Source of the DNA: Bacteroidota bacterium
GTDB taxonomy: Bacteria > Bacteroidota > Ignavibacteria > Ignavibacteriales > SURF-24
DNA: 64,000 nt
Assembly (NCBI GenBank): GCA_030706145.1
Contig: JAUZPB010000004.1
Coordinates: 1-64,000, forward strand
Direction: 5' to 3'
In this document: in pieces, positions 9,009 through 17,598 of the stretch
Numbering within the stretch: the first letter of the stretch is position 1
Layout: every line of letters starts with the position of its first letter
Position numbers and translations under genes: made by a program
Notes under the pieces: generated by a model
Told to the model about the DNA's origin: nothing
The model's database searches: none
Seen by the model: only the letters and a program-made list of their open reading frames with translations

Positions 9009-9991
9009 TTTCCCTTACTCCTTTTGCTAATAACCAGAAAGAAGCCTATAAGTGAGGGAATTAAAATATTAATAGAGAACAGTGTTAAAGATGCATTTAG
9101 AGCTGCTGCCGAGTTCAGCCCCATTTTTGTCAAAAAGAAGACTGATGCTCCTTCTCTTATTCCTAACTCACCAAGAGTAATTGGTGGAATTATTGTCTTA
9201 AAGAACATTACCAGTATTCCAGCCCAGAAGCACATCATAAGTTTATCTTGATTTGAATATGCTTCTGCCAGGACTGCAAACTGGAAAATATAAACAAAGC
9301 ATAAGACAAGTGTAGTAGCAGATAGTATTATAAAATTATTCCGGCCTAGTTTTCTAAAAGACAGAAGGCTTTTAAAGAAATCTTTTATATAGTTAATGCT
9401 GGCAAGTTTGCTAAACAATTTATTCTCAAAGATCTCATCTTTTTTAGAAAAATAAAGGAGCCCCAAATAAAATAGTACAATAGCTATATCCAATAATATG
9501 GCAATTGGCAGCTTCATTGAATAATATGACTGCAAAAATGAAACGGTTGAGAAAGCACCAACAAATGTTACTGTAATGAGTACAAAAAGCTTGTCAATTA
9601 GGGTTGCTGCGCTTACTTCGGCAATCCCTTTATCTTCAAAGGCCATTGATCTGCCAAGATACTCCCCTAACCTGAAGGGAGTTGCAATACCTCCTGAAAA
9701 CCCATAAAACAGTGAGAGCCAAATATTCTTATTTTCATTAAGCTGCAGTGAAGCTTTGCATATTAGCTTCCATTTAAGGAACTGCAAAAAAATGTTTGGG
9801 AAAACAAGAATTACTGCAAATAAAATTAAGGTTTGATTAGCCTGCCGGACTGTAGATAGAATCTCGCCATACCGTACAGAAGTATATAAATACGCTAAAA
9901 CAGAAACTGATACAAATAGCTTAAAAAGAAGAAATAATCTTTTCCCTTTATTGTTTTTCTGGTCAACAGGCAAGTTCCATCCTTTCATCAT
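9005..9991 (-). CDS. UPF0104 / lysylphosphatidylglycerol-synthase-like membrane protein
   Basis: 328 residues with about eight hydrophobic helices. Conserved family positions are visible: ATPFRLGEYLGR (103-114) and GELGIREGA (274-282). Only the membrane part of the MprF/AglD-type superfamily is present; there is no C-terminal aminoacyl-transferase domain. Members act as flippases or help move glycolipids across the membrane, often beside GT2 genes, which fits a role in moving this locus's glycolipid. It starts with two consecutive ATG codons at 9991 and overlaps the next GT2 by 4 nt. Confidence 0.8.
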   Translation of the reverse strand: MMKGWNLPVDQKNNKGKRLFLLFKLFVSVSVLAYLYTSVRYGEILSTVRQANQTLILFAVILVFPNIFLQFLKWKLICKASLQLNENKNIWLSLFYGFSGGIATPFRLGEYLGRSMAFEDKGIAEVSAATLIDKLFVLITVTFVGAFSTVSFLQSYYSMKLPIAILLDIAIVLFYLGLLYFSKKDEIFENKLFSKLASINYIKDFFKSLLSFRKLGRNNFIILSATTLVLCFVYIFQFAVLAEAYSNQDKLMMCFWAGILVMFFKTIIPPITLGELGIREGASVFFLTKMGLNSAAALNASLTLFSINILIPSLIGFFLVISKRSKGN

Positions 9992-10006
9992 TCATATAAT
10001 TATTCC

Positions 10007-10897
10007 CTATTCAAAATCGACAAGAAAACCAATACCAAACTTTTTAATAAGGTCTTTGTAATACTCACTGAAAACATTATTACCTGAGTAGTAGTTGGTA
10101 TAAAGAACAAATCCCTTTCCATACCAGTTGCCAAATTTCATTCCAAGCAAAATATTATTATTGCCTTGGTAAACAGGTGTTCCTGCAAGGTTGAAGTAAT
10201 AAGTTAAAAAGACATTGCTATCTTTATTTAGTACCTTCCCAAAGGCATTAATAAAAGCATACTCAAAACCTCCGCAGAAAGAATATTTTTTCAGAACAGA
10301 TGGTCTTACAAGAGTAGAATAAGCCGGTCCGCCATAGATTTTTGCAGACGAATTTGTTTTTATCCATTCATAAGCAAATAATAATTCTCCGAAATCTCTT
10401 GTAAAAGGTATAGGAGACTGATTGCCAATCCATGATTTGGTAGAAATATCATAATGCCCATCGGCAAAGTGAGCACTGTTATGAATGATCCTAAACCTTG
10501 TAAAAAACTTATTGTCAGAAAAATCTTTAGAAAAGCATGCATTCCCGCCAAAGAGACCGTCGAGGGCATCTATTTGAAGCCGGTTTCCCTTAAAACTAGT
10601 AGAATACGCATATGCCATAAAATCGATTCCAAAGGTAAGGCGCGAATTAAAACTGTTAAAATTCAGCTTCACAAGATCAATGGAATTCCCTATGTCAAGC
10701 TTAAGATTTGCATCCTCCGGGTAGTAAAGGACACCTATCTTTGCTTCCTGATTATTTCCTTTCAAAGGAAGAAAATGAAGCCCGGAGGGCATAAATTCAT
10801 ATTTAGATGATCCTGCGGAATCTGACTGCCCGAAAAGAGGGCTTATGCCGGCTAATAGGAAAAGAATATAGACAAAAGCTTTATTTTTCATTAACAT
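10007..10897 (-). CDS. Predicted outer-membrane barrel protein, DUF1207-like, paralog 2
   Basis: 296 residues with a signal peptide ending PLFGQ. It is homologous to the product at 4327-5166: shared DIGNSIDLV, RFRIIHNSAHFADGHYD-type and NYYSGNNVFSEYY blocks, in the same order and spacing. The protein ends in an aromatic/hydrophobic strand typical of barrels. It is the first gene of the minus-strand cluster, 15 nt ahead of the UPF0104 gene, so it is probably made together with the glycan enzymes. Either ATG (10897 or 10891) could start translation. Confidence 0.6.
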   Translation of the reverse strand: MLMKNKAFVYILFLLAGISPLFGQSDSAGSSKYEFMPSGLHFLPLKGNNQEAKIGVLYYPEDANLKLDIGNSIDLVKLNFNSFNSRLTFGIDFMAYAYSTSFKGNRLQIDALDGLFGGNACFSKDFSDNKFFTRFRIIHNSAHFADGHYDISTKSWIGNQSPIPFTRDFGELLFAYEWIKTNSSAKIYGGPAYSTLVRPSVLKKYSFCGGFEYAFINAFGKVLNKDSNVFLTYYFNLAGTPVYQGNNNILLGMKFGNWYGKGFVLYTNYYSGNNVFSEYYKDLIKKFGIGFLVDFE

Positions 10898-10905
10898 CTT
10901 AATAG

Positions 10906-10931
10906 TTATTTTTGAAGTCCTAAAAATAACA
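10906..10931 (-). promoter_or_regulatory. Hairpin in the leader of the glycan cluster
   Basis: A perfect 9-bp inverted repeat (GTTATTTTT / AAAAATAAC, arms 10906-10914 and 10923-10931) with an 8-nt loop lies 8 nt upstream of the first start codon of the cluster. On the minus strand the loop shows AGGAC, but this is too far from the ATG to be a normal ribosome site. It may influence translation or mRNA stability; this is inference. Confidence 0.4.
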
Positions 10932-11092
10932 AAATATTACTTCTTTTTTTTATTTTTCAATATTTAGGCAAAATTCAAAAAAAATAGTTCTTGCACTAAA
11001 AGATACAGGATATTTCATAAACATTTCTTTTTATTTATATTGTAAAACAATAATGCTATATCTAGTTAAAGCTTTAAATAGTGGAGCGGAGA

Positions 11093-12718
11093 ATGTTCAT
11101 AAATTTCAGTGATCTTCCGGGACAGCATAACCTGTTTCTTGACTATCTTTATGAATTTGATAATGTCAGGAAATATTATAAAAAAAATTTCAGGGACGAA
11201 AATTCTTTTAATGAAACAATAGAACAACTTACAAAAAAAACACCCTCGCACAGGGAAAGGCTTTCGGAGATAATAAAACTCCAGTATGAAACACTTACTC
11301 CTTCAAGGCAGACGCTAAATAATATCGCAGCACTTAAGGAAAGCAATACCCTTGCAATTGTAACTGGCCAGCAGCTTGGATTATATGGCGGGCCATTATA
11401 TTCTTTTTACAAGATAATAACAGCAATAAAACTATGCCAATTTCTGAAACAAAAATATGATTCTTATTCATTTGTTCCTGTCTTTTGGCTTGAAGGCGAT
11501 GACCACGATTTTGATGAAGTAAGATCTGTAAATCTTATTGATGAGAATAACGATCTGATAAGGCTTATTTATGATGATGAGCTGACAGAGGAGACTAATC
11601 GTGGAAGTGTAGGCAAGATAAAGTTCAACAAAAATATTACTGAACTGAACTCTGAATTAAACAAAGTTCTAAGGAATAACGACTACAAAGCCACCTTGAT
11701 GGAAAAACTCACGTCTTTTTACAAAGAAGGAAAAACATTTAAAGAGGCATTTAAGAGTCTGATACTTGAGCTTTTTGATGAGTACGGGCTTGTCATATTC
11801 GATCCGCAGGATTATGAAGTTAAAAAGCTATTAAGACCAGTTTTCCGTAAAGAAATTGAAGACTTCAGCATTCATACAAAAGATCTAGTAAAAGTAAGTG
11901 CAGATCTTGAAGAGATATACCATGCACAGGTGAAAATAAATCCGGTTAATTTGTTTCTTTCAGACTCAGATGGCAGATTTTTAATTGAACCTGCAGAAAC
12001 AGATTTCAGGCTTAAAGGGAAAAGAAAAAGAATTACAAAGGCAGCACTACTGGAAATCCTTGAAAATGAACCGGAGAGATATAGTGCTAATGTAATTTTG
12101 CGTCCTATATGTCAAGATTTCCTTTTCCCCACACTAGCATACGTTGGCGGTCCTGGTGAAATTAGTTACTTCGCACAAATAATTCCTATGTATGCTAAGT
12201 TTGGTATTACTCAACCCATCATTTATCCAAGAAGTTCGGTTTCGTTGCTTGAGAAAAATGTTCTTAAAATAATAGATAAGTATAACTTAAGCCATTTTGA
12301 CCTGTTTTCAGAAAGAGATCCGCTTCATGAAAAAGTTATTAAACAGCAGACTGATATTGAGATAGACAAAGAATTTGCCGAATGCATGAAAGAGATGACT
12401 TCGACACTAAAGAATTTAAACAAAAAACTTAGTTCAATTGACAATACTCTGGATGATGCAGTTTCAAAAACAAAAGAAAAGATTGAGCATAGCCTGAAAC
12501 TTCTAAAAGATAGGACTAATGAAGCTCAAAAAAAGAAATATGAGATCTCAATAAGGCAAATTAACAAGGTATCTAATCTACTCTATCCCAATTCAAATCT
12601 TCAGGAAAGAGAGCTTCCTTATATTTATTTTGCCCATAAATACGGGATGGATTTTCTAAAGAAAATATATGACGAGATTTCTATTGATAGTTTTGAGCAC
12701 CAGTTAATACAGATTTAA
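11093..12718 (+). CDS. bshC: Bacillithiol synthase BshC (cysteine-adding enzyme)
   Basis: 541 residues from the ATG at 11093, chosen because GGAG at 11083-11086 is spaced 6 nt ahead; a GTG at 11081 would swallow that site. Recognised by the overall BshC pattern: TGQQLGLYGGPLYSFYK near residue 90, PVFWLEGDDHDFDE, a central RPICQDFLFPTLAYVGGPGEISYFAQ block, and a coiled-coil C-terminal region (about 430-500). BshC adds Cys to glucosaminyl-malate in the last step of bacillithiol synthesis; bshA and bshB are not in this window. It is transcribed alone, divergently from the glycan cluster, and ends at a strong bidirectional terminator. Confidence 0.93.
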   Translation: MFINFSDLPGQHNLFLDYLYEFDNVRKYYKKNFRDENSFNETIEQLTKKTPSHRERLSEIIKLQYETLTPSRQTLNNIAALKESNTLAIVTGQQLGLYGGPLYSFYKIITAIKLCQFLKQKYDSYSFVPVFWLEGDDHDFDEVRSVNLIDENNDLIRLIYDDELTEETNRGSVGKIKFNKNITELNSELNKVLRNNDYKATLMEKLTSFYKEGKTFKEAFKSLILELFDEYGLVIFDPQDYEVKKLLRPVFRKEIEDFSIHTKDLVKVSADLEEIYHAQVKINPVNLFLSDSDGRFLIEPAETDFRLKGKRKRITKAALLEILENEPERYSANVILRPICQDFLFPTLAYVGGPGEISYFAQIIPMYAKFGITQPIIYPRSSVSLLEKNVLKIIDKYNLSHFDLFSERDPLHEKVIKQQTDIEIDKEFAECMKEMTSTLKNLNKKLSSIDNTLDDAVSKTKEKIEHSLKLLKDRTNEAQKKKYEISIRQINKVSNLLYPNSNLQERELPYIYFAHKYGMDFLKKIYDEISIDSFEHQLIQI

Positions 12719-12751
12719 TACATGCTAGTATTTGATTAATGTCCCACAAAC

Positions 12752-12787
12752 AAAAAAAAGCGGAACTTATAGGTCCCGCTTTTTTTA
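12752..12787. terminator. Bidirectional terminator between bshC and htpG
   Basis: An A-tract, a stem AAGCGG/CCGCTT extended past one mismatch by A-T, C-G and T-G pairs, a TATA-type loop and a T-tract. It lies between convergent genes and can serve both strands. Confidence 0.8.
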
Positions 12788-12811
12788 TTCTAAGAAGAAA
12801 AAATTTTAACT

Positions 12812-14719
12812 TTACTTTCTGACTGCTGAATGCCATTCGCTAGACTTTTCAAGAACGTCTTTAATGCGGTTAACGAGTTTATGAGGATCGTTAAGGTATC
12901 CTTCAAGCAAAAGTGAAGATTCAAATAACTGGTCTACAACAAGAGCGATGTATTCATCATTAGGATCCGCAGTAAAGATCTTCAGAAGATTTCTAATCAA
13001 ATGATGGTCTTTATTTACTTCAAAGATCTTCTTCGGGATAGACATGTCTTTGTTAACCATGTGCATAATCTTCTGCATCTGTGAGGTCATCTCATCTGTT
13101 GGGTTAACAAGGCATGAAGGGCTATCGGTAAGTCTTTCAGAAGCTCTAACATCAGTAACCTTATCACCAAGGATTTCTTTTATCTTCTTTAATAAATTAT
13201 CGAACTCCTTCTCTTCATCTTTTCCAAGAGGCTCTTCTTTCTTCTCTCTCTTGATAATATCTTCGAATTTGTCCAGGCTCTTTAATTCAACCTGTTCAAC
13301 TGATTTTAGTGTAAATTCCTTATAAGTCCTAAGAGAATCCATAACAAATTCATCAATTGGATCATAGAGGAATAAAACTTCAATTCCTTTATTTTTGAAA
13401 ATCTCCAAATGAGGGTCAGCAATGACTGCATCTCTGCTAGCTCCTGAAAGATAATAGATCTCTTTCTGCTCAGACTTCATTCTGCCAATGTATTCTGCCA
13501 AGGAAGTAACTTCATCTACCTTTTCAACAGATGATGAATCAAATCTGAGTAATTCTGCAAATTTTTCTCTATTTGAATAGTCGCTATAACCTAAGCGGAA
13601 TATCTTGCCATGTTCTTTCCAGAACTGTTTGTATTTTTCAGGATCATCCTTTGCCATCTTTAACAGATGAGAAATTATTTGCCCAGTTACATTGCTTGAA
13701 ATCTTATTAAAGACAACATTTTCCTGAAGGGTTTCGCGTGAAATATTTAAGGGTAGATCTTCAGAATCAACGACTCCCTTAACAAAGCTTAAATATTCGG
13801 GCAAAAGGTCCTTGTTCTGGTGCTGGATCAGTACTCTATTTACATATAGATCAAGTCCGTATTCATGCCTGTTGAAACCAAAGATATCATAGTTTTTCTT
13901 TGGGATAAAGATAAGGCTATTAAACTGAATAGGAGCATCTACAGAGATATGAAGTACATCTAAAGGTTCATCTGAGTCAAAGCTCAGGTTCTTGTAAAAT
14001 TCATCATACTGCTCTTTTGTGACTGAAGATTTTGGCTCTCTCCAGATAGCAGGAAGAGTATTAATTCTTTCATTTTCTAAATAGATGGGGAAAGAAATAT
14101 AATTTGAATGTTTCTTTATTGTACTTTCAAGTCTGTACTTATCTAAGAATTCTTTTGCGTCATCCCTTAGGTGGATCTCAATTTGTGTCCCACGCTTAAA
14201 AGCTTCATCTAACTGCAATATTTCGTAGCTTCCTAAACCATCAGATTTCCATAAGAAGGCAGGAGCATCTTTATGGAATGATCTTGTTTTAATGACTACA
14301 TCAGTTGCTATCATAAAAACAGAATAAAACCCTACGCCGAATTTGCCTATAATGTTGGATACATCCTTATTGGTTTCGGAAACTTTCTTTAGGAATTCAG
14401 CTGATCCGGATCTTGCTATCGTACCAATATTGTTAATAAGATCTTCTCTTGTCATACCAATACCGGTATCGGATATGGTAATTAAGTTCTTATCTTTATC
14501 AAACATGATGCGAATTTCAAGCGGCAGATCATTATCAGCTATATCTGCCCCACTAATTGACTCAAATCTGAGTTTATCAAGTGCATCAGAAGCATTTGAT
14601 ATAAGTTCCCTTAAAAATATTTCCCTGTTGGTATATAAGGAATGAACCAGAATATTTAATAGTTGTTTTACTTCTGCTTTAAATTCAAATTGATTTGCAG
14701 TTGCGTTCTCCTGCGACAT
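12812..14719 (-). CDS. htpG: Hsp90 chaperone HtpG
   Basis: 635 residues, the usual length. The GHKL ATPase elements are in order: RELISNASDALDKLR (about 38-52), ISDTGIGM, NIGTIARSGS, and IGKFGVGFYSVFM. The middle domain carries PLNISRETLQ, and the C-terminal dimerisation region ends the protein. Cytosolic ATP-dependent chaperone. GGGAGGA lies just upstream of the ATG. No CIRCE operator is visible upstream, so HrcA control is not supported. Confidence 0.97.
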   Translation of the reverse strand: MSQENATANQFEFKAEVKQLLNILVHSLYTNREIFLRELISNASDALDKLRFESISGADIADNDLPLEIRIMFDKDKNLITISDTGIGMTREDLINNIGTIARSGSAEFLKKVSETNKDVSNIIGKFGVGFYSVFMIATDVVIKTRSFHKDAPAFLWKSDGLGSYEILQLDEAFKRGTQIEIHLRDDAKEFLDKYRLESTIKKHSNYISFPIYLENERINTLPAIWREPKSSVTKEQYDEFYKNLSFDSDEPLDVLHISVDAPIQFNSLIFIPKKNYDIFGFNRHEYGLDLYVNRVLIQHQNKDLLPEYLSFVKGVVDSEDLPLNISRETLQENVVFNKISSNVTGQIISHLLKMAKDDPEKYKQFWKEHGKIFRLGYSDYSNREKFAELLRFDSSSVEKVDEVTSLAEYIGRMKSEQKEIYYLSGASRDAVIADPHLEIFKNKGIEVLFLYDPIDEFVMDSLRTYKEFTLKSVEQVELKSLDKFEDIIKREKKEEPLGKDEEKEFDNLLKKIKEILGDKVTDVRASERLTDSPSCLVNPTDEMTSQMQKIMHMVNKDMSIPKKIFEVNKDHHLIRNLLKIFTADPNDEYIALVVDQLFESSLLLEGYLNDPHKLVNRIKDVLEKSSEWHSAVRK

Positions 14720-14765
14720 TGTTCCTCCCTTAATTTGATTTTAATTCACATTTGAAATACAAAAA

Positions 14766-14774
14766 AGTATAGCA
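14766..14774 (-). promoter_or_regulatory. Candidate extended -10 promoter of htpG
   Basis: On the minus strand the sequence TGCTATACT matches an extended -10 element (TGn plus TATACT), 47 nt before the htpG ATG. No good -35 hexamer lies 17 nt upstream, which is tolerated with an extended -10. By-eye call only. Confidence 0.3.
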
Positions 14775-14909
14775 ATTTAATGTGCAAACTATATATTAAA
14801 AATATATAAATATAGATTTTATATTAAGCTAATTTGCAGACTTTGAAAAGATATACCAGGACCTATTTGGAAAGATCCTTAGTATTAATAAAACTCTAGA
14901 GAAAATAAA

Positions 14910-15197
14910 TTATCCATTATAACTTGTTAAAACCTTAAATACAATGAAAGCTACAAGGGCAATAATTGCAAAATAATAGCATAGTGTTACAAGCGACCTT
15001 GAAGTCAGGACAATTACAGACCTGTAGCCTCTCCAACCGCATGACTTACATCTATACAGTTTCCAAATAGTAAAGGTCTTTATTATATTTTCTTTGGTAT
15101 TTCTAGCTCTGGATTTATGTAAAGAACCTAAATCCTTACAACTTGGACACCTGTCAAAAATAGGATTACGATTAATAAAAAATTTTAAGTTTTTCAT
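14910..15197 (-). CDS. Small zinc-ribbon membrane protein, unknown function
   Basis: 95 residues. Two CxxC pairs (Cys17/Cys20 and Cys50/Cys53, the second in CKSCGWRG) form a probable zinc ribbon, followed by one long hydrophobic helix at about 66-90 and a short tail. Many Lys/Arg residues lie between the pairs. The gene stands alone between htpG and ptsI with gaps of about 190 and 327 bp. The zinc ribbon would face the cytoplasm if the charged N-terminus stays inside. Function is not recognised. Confidence 0.6.
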   Translation of the reverse strand: MKNLKFFINRNPIFDRCPSCKDLGSLHKSRARNTKENIIKTFTIWKLYRCKSCGWRGYRSVIVLTSRSLVTLCYYFAIIALVAFIVFKVLTSYNG

Positions 15198-15524
15198 ATA
15201 GGCCCTGGGTCTAATTCAAATTTCAGTCTAATTATTTGTTCTATCCTCTCTGATGCAAACTAGCCTTACAAAAATACTCGAAAAAACCTAAAAAATAAAC
15301 AATCCGGTTAATTTTTGAGCATATAAGACAAAGACTTTTACTAAGAAAAGTTTATTTGCGAAGATGCATATTATGATGAAAAATGCGCAGAATAATACAC
15401 AGATTAGGTAATAATTTTCAAGGCAATTTTTTTAGATTTGAATAAAAAAAAGGATAAAAATCAAAAAATCTTTATCCTTTTGAAAAATTCATGTAAGCAC
15501 AATTTATGAAACTTAAATAAAATT
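15198..15524. other. Gene-free stretch between the zinc-ribbon gene and ptsI
   Basis: No open frame with coding character. It must contain the promoter of the zinc-ribbon gene on the minus strand. It also holds a short hairpin (ACTTTT/AAAAGT near 15334-15351) and the ptsI-side terminator described separately. Nothing else is recognised. Confidence 0.6.
15448..15481 (-). terminator. Terminator downstream of ptsI
   Basis: Perfect 11-bp stem AAAAGGATAAA/TTTATCCTTTT (15448-15458 and 15471-15481) with a 12-nt loop. A T-tract follows on the minus strand, 44 nt past the ptsI stop. Confidence 0.8.
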
Positions 15525-17276
15525 CTATAATTGTGATTTTTTTATCAGGTTCTCCGAGAAAAACTTTTCTATCTTCTCCATTATTTCTTGTGTTGTTGTC
15601 AAAGAAAGACATTCTAAAGTCAATTGTTTTGCTTTTTCATAAGACATACTTCTTATTATCTTCTTAATATATGGGATTGTAGAAGGAGCGACACTCAAAG
15701 AATCCAGTCCCATACCTACAAGCAAAGGAGCAGCAAGGCTGTCGCCTGCCATTTCTCCACACATACTAATAAAAGCATTACCTCTTTGTCCATTTGCAAT
15801 AATTGCCTGCAGGGTTCTTACAACGGCAGGATGAAATTCCTGAAATTGGCTGGAAATTATTTCATTACCTCTATCTACTGCAAGAATAAACTGGATCAGG
15901 TCGTTTGTCCCTATACTTAAAAAGTCGACCTCCTGAGCAAATTCCTTTGCTAGAATTGCAGCCGAAGGAACTTCGACCATAATGCCAAGCTGTAAATGAG
16001 GATCAAATTTTTTCTTTTCCTTTTTAAGCTCTTCTTTGCACGTCTCAAAAATTGCTTTACTTCTTCTGATTTCATTCATAGACGAGACCATAGGAAGCAT
16101 GAATTTGACGTTTTTATGGATGCCAGCCCTCAGGACAGCTTTTATCTGTGTCTTAAATAATTCTTCGTTATCTATTAGAAATCGAATTCCCCTCCAGCCA
16201 AGGAAAGGATTTGGTTCTTTTACGTCAAGTGGCAGGAATTTATCTCCACCGACATCAAAAGCACGGATAACAACATATTCAGGATAAATCTTTTGAGCTA
16301 CTCTATAGTAAAGTTCGAACTGTTCATCTTCTGTTGGAAAACTTTCCATATCGCTGAATACTTGCTCAGTTCTTAAAAGCCCTATGCCTTTACCCCCACT
16401 TTGGATCAAATACTCAATTTCCTCAGGTATATCTATGTTACCTCTGATAACTATTTCCCTACCGTCTTTTGTAACAGCCGGCAGGTCTTTTAGTTCAGCC
16501 AGTTCTTTATCGAATTGTTTGACTCTCTCGATCTTTTTCCTATAATATTCCAGTACGGTCTCATCTGGGTTAAGTATTACAACACCACGGAATCCATCGA
16601 TAACTATTTTATCACCGGTTTTAATTTTAGCCGTAGCATCATGAGCACCAACAACAGCCGGGATCTTTAGAGATCTTGAAACAATTGCTGCGTGTGAGGT
16701 CAATCCACCGAAGTCAGTTATATACCCCTTTACATTACTTCTAGAAAAAAGTATTGTATCGGCCGGAGTAAGATTAGTAGTTACAACGACAACATCATTG
16801 ACTATTCTTGACTGGAGTCTTTTTTTCTGAAGGTTCCTGATTATTCTGTTCTTTATATCTTCTATATCGTGTGATCGCTCTTTTAAGTAAACTTCATTCG
16901 AAGCATTCATTAGTTCCTGATACTTAGTAATTTCATCATTTACTATATATTCAGGAGCCCGTTTCTCATTTTCAATTCTTTTAATTATTTGTCCAATTAA
17001 AATGGGATCATCAAGTATCATAATCTGGGCTTCAAATATCGCAGCACGTTTTTCTCCCATTTTTTCTGTAGCTATTCCAAGTATTTTTCCCAATTCATAC
17101 TTGGACCTTTCAAGGGCTTCTTTAAGGTTCTCAATAGCTGTTGCAATGTCATCGATTGTTCCATCGCTTATTTCGAGCTTTTCCTTTGAGTATAAATATG
17201 CCTCTGCTATTGCAATACCAGGACCAGCTGCTATACCACTTAAAATATTTTCATCAGGGATATTAATTTTTTTCAC
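15525..17276 (-). CDS. ptsI: PTS enzyme I (PEP-protein phosphotransferase)
   Basis: 583 residues from a GTG at 17276 that overlaps the ptsH stop (GTGA). The phosphorylated His is His195 in GGLTSHAAIVSR. The PEP-binding TIM barrel shows GIGLLRTEQVF, GWRGIRF, GIMVEVPSA, SIGTNDLIQ and a CGEMAGD active-site Cys. It transfers phosphate from PEP to HPr. No EIIA, EIIB or EIIC gene lies in the window, so the partner may be an EII elsewhere or a regulatory circuit. Confidence 0.96.
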   Translation of the reverse strand: MKKINIPDENILSGIAAGPGIAIAEAYLYSKEKLEISDGTIDDIATAIENLKEALERSKYELGKILGIATEKMGEKRAAIFEAQIMILDDPILIGQIIKRIENEKRAPEYIVNDEITKYQELMNASNEVYLKERSHDIEDIKNRIIRNLQKKRLQSRIVNDVVVVTTNLTPADTILFSRSNVKGYITDFGGLTSHAAIVSRSLKIPAVVGAHDATAKIKTGDKIVIDGFRGVVILNPDETVLEYYRKKIERVKQFDKELAELKDLPAVTKDGREIVIRGNIDIPEEIEYLIQSGGKGIGLLRTEQVFSDMESFPTEDEQFELYYRVAQKIYPEYVVIRAFDVGGDKFLPLDVKEPNPFLGWRGIRFLIDNEELFKTQIKAVLRAGIHKNVKFMLPMVSSMNEIRRSKAIFETCKEELKKEKKKFDPHLQLGIMVEVPSAAILAKEFAQEVDFLSIGTNDLIQFILAVDRGNEIISSQFQEFHPAVVRTLQAIIANGQRGNAFISMCGEMAGDSLAAPLLVGMGLDSLSVAPSTIPYIKKIIRSMSYEKAKQLTLECLSLTTTQEIMEKIEKFFSENLIKKSQL

Positions 17277-17539
17277 AGTTCGTCAAAGCCCCTATTAAAA
17301 TAGCTTGTTATTTCCTCTGCTGCATCATTTTCATCATCACCTTCAAACAATAGTACTAGTTCGGACCCTTTTTCAGCTGCAAGTGTCATAACACCTATAA
17401 TGCTTTTTCCGTTAATGTTCATACCATCTTTATTTATGAAAAAATCTGATTTATACTTTGCTGCAAGTTTTACAATTGTTGCAGCTGGGCGAGTATGAAG
17501 CCCTGCATTATTTATTATTTGAACTTTTTTTTCAATCAT
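17273..17539 (-). CDS. ptsH: PTS phosphocarrier HPr
   Basis: 88 residues. His15 in NAGLHTRPA is the phosphorylation site received from EI. Ser46 in GKSIIGVM matches the regulatory serine used by HPr kinase/phosphorylase in other phyla. First gene of a two-gene ptsHI operon with 4-nt overlap. The intact Ser46 context suggests kinase control, but hprK is not in view. Confidence 0.95.
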   Translation of the reverse strand: MIEKKVQIINNAGLHTRPAATIVKLAAKYKSDFFINKDGMNINGKSIIGVMTLAAEKGSELVLLFEGDDENDAAEEITSYFNRGFDEL

Positions 17540-17598
17540 TTTTACTTATAGCATACCTATTTGATTAAATCATCCAATAATATACAAAATTAAAACAA

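Noticed and set aside
10454..10810. 118-codon plus-strand frame within the second barrel gene
   Set aside because: Antisense to a signal-peptide-bearing gene that matches its paralog; basic, unstructured translation.
14720..14909. Possible CIRCE heat-shock operator before htpG
   Set aside because: No TTAGCACTC-N9-GAGTGCTAA or near match was found.
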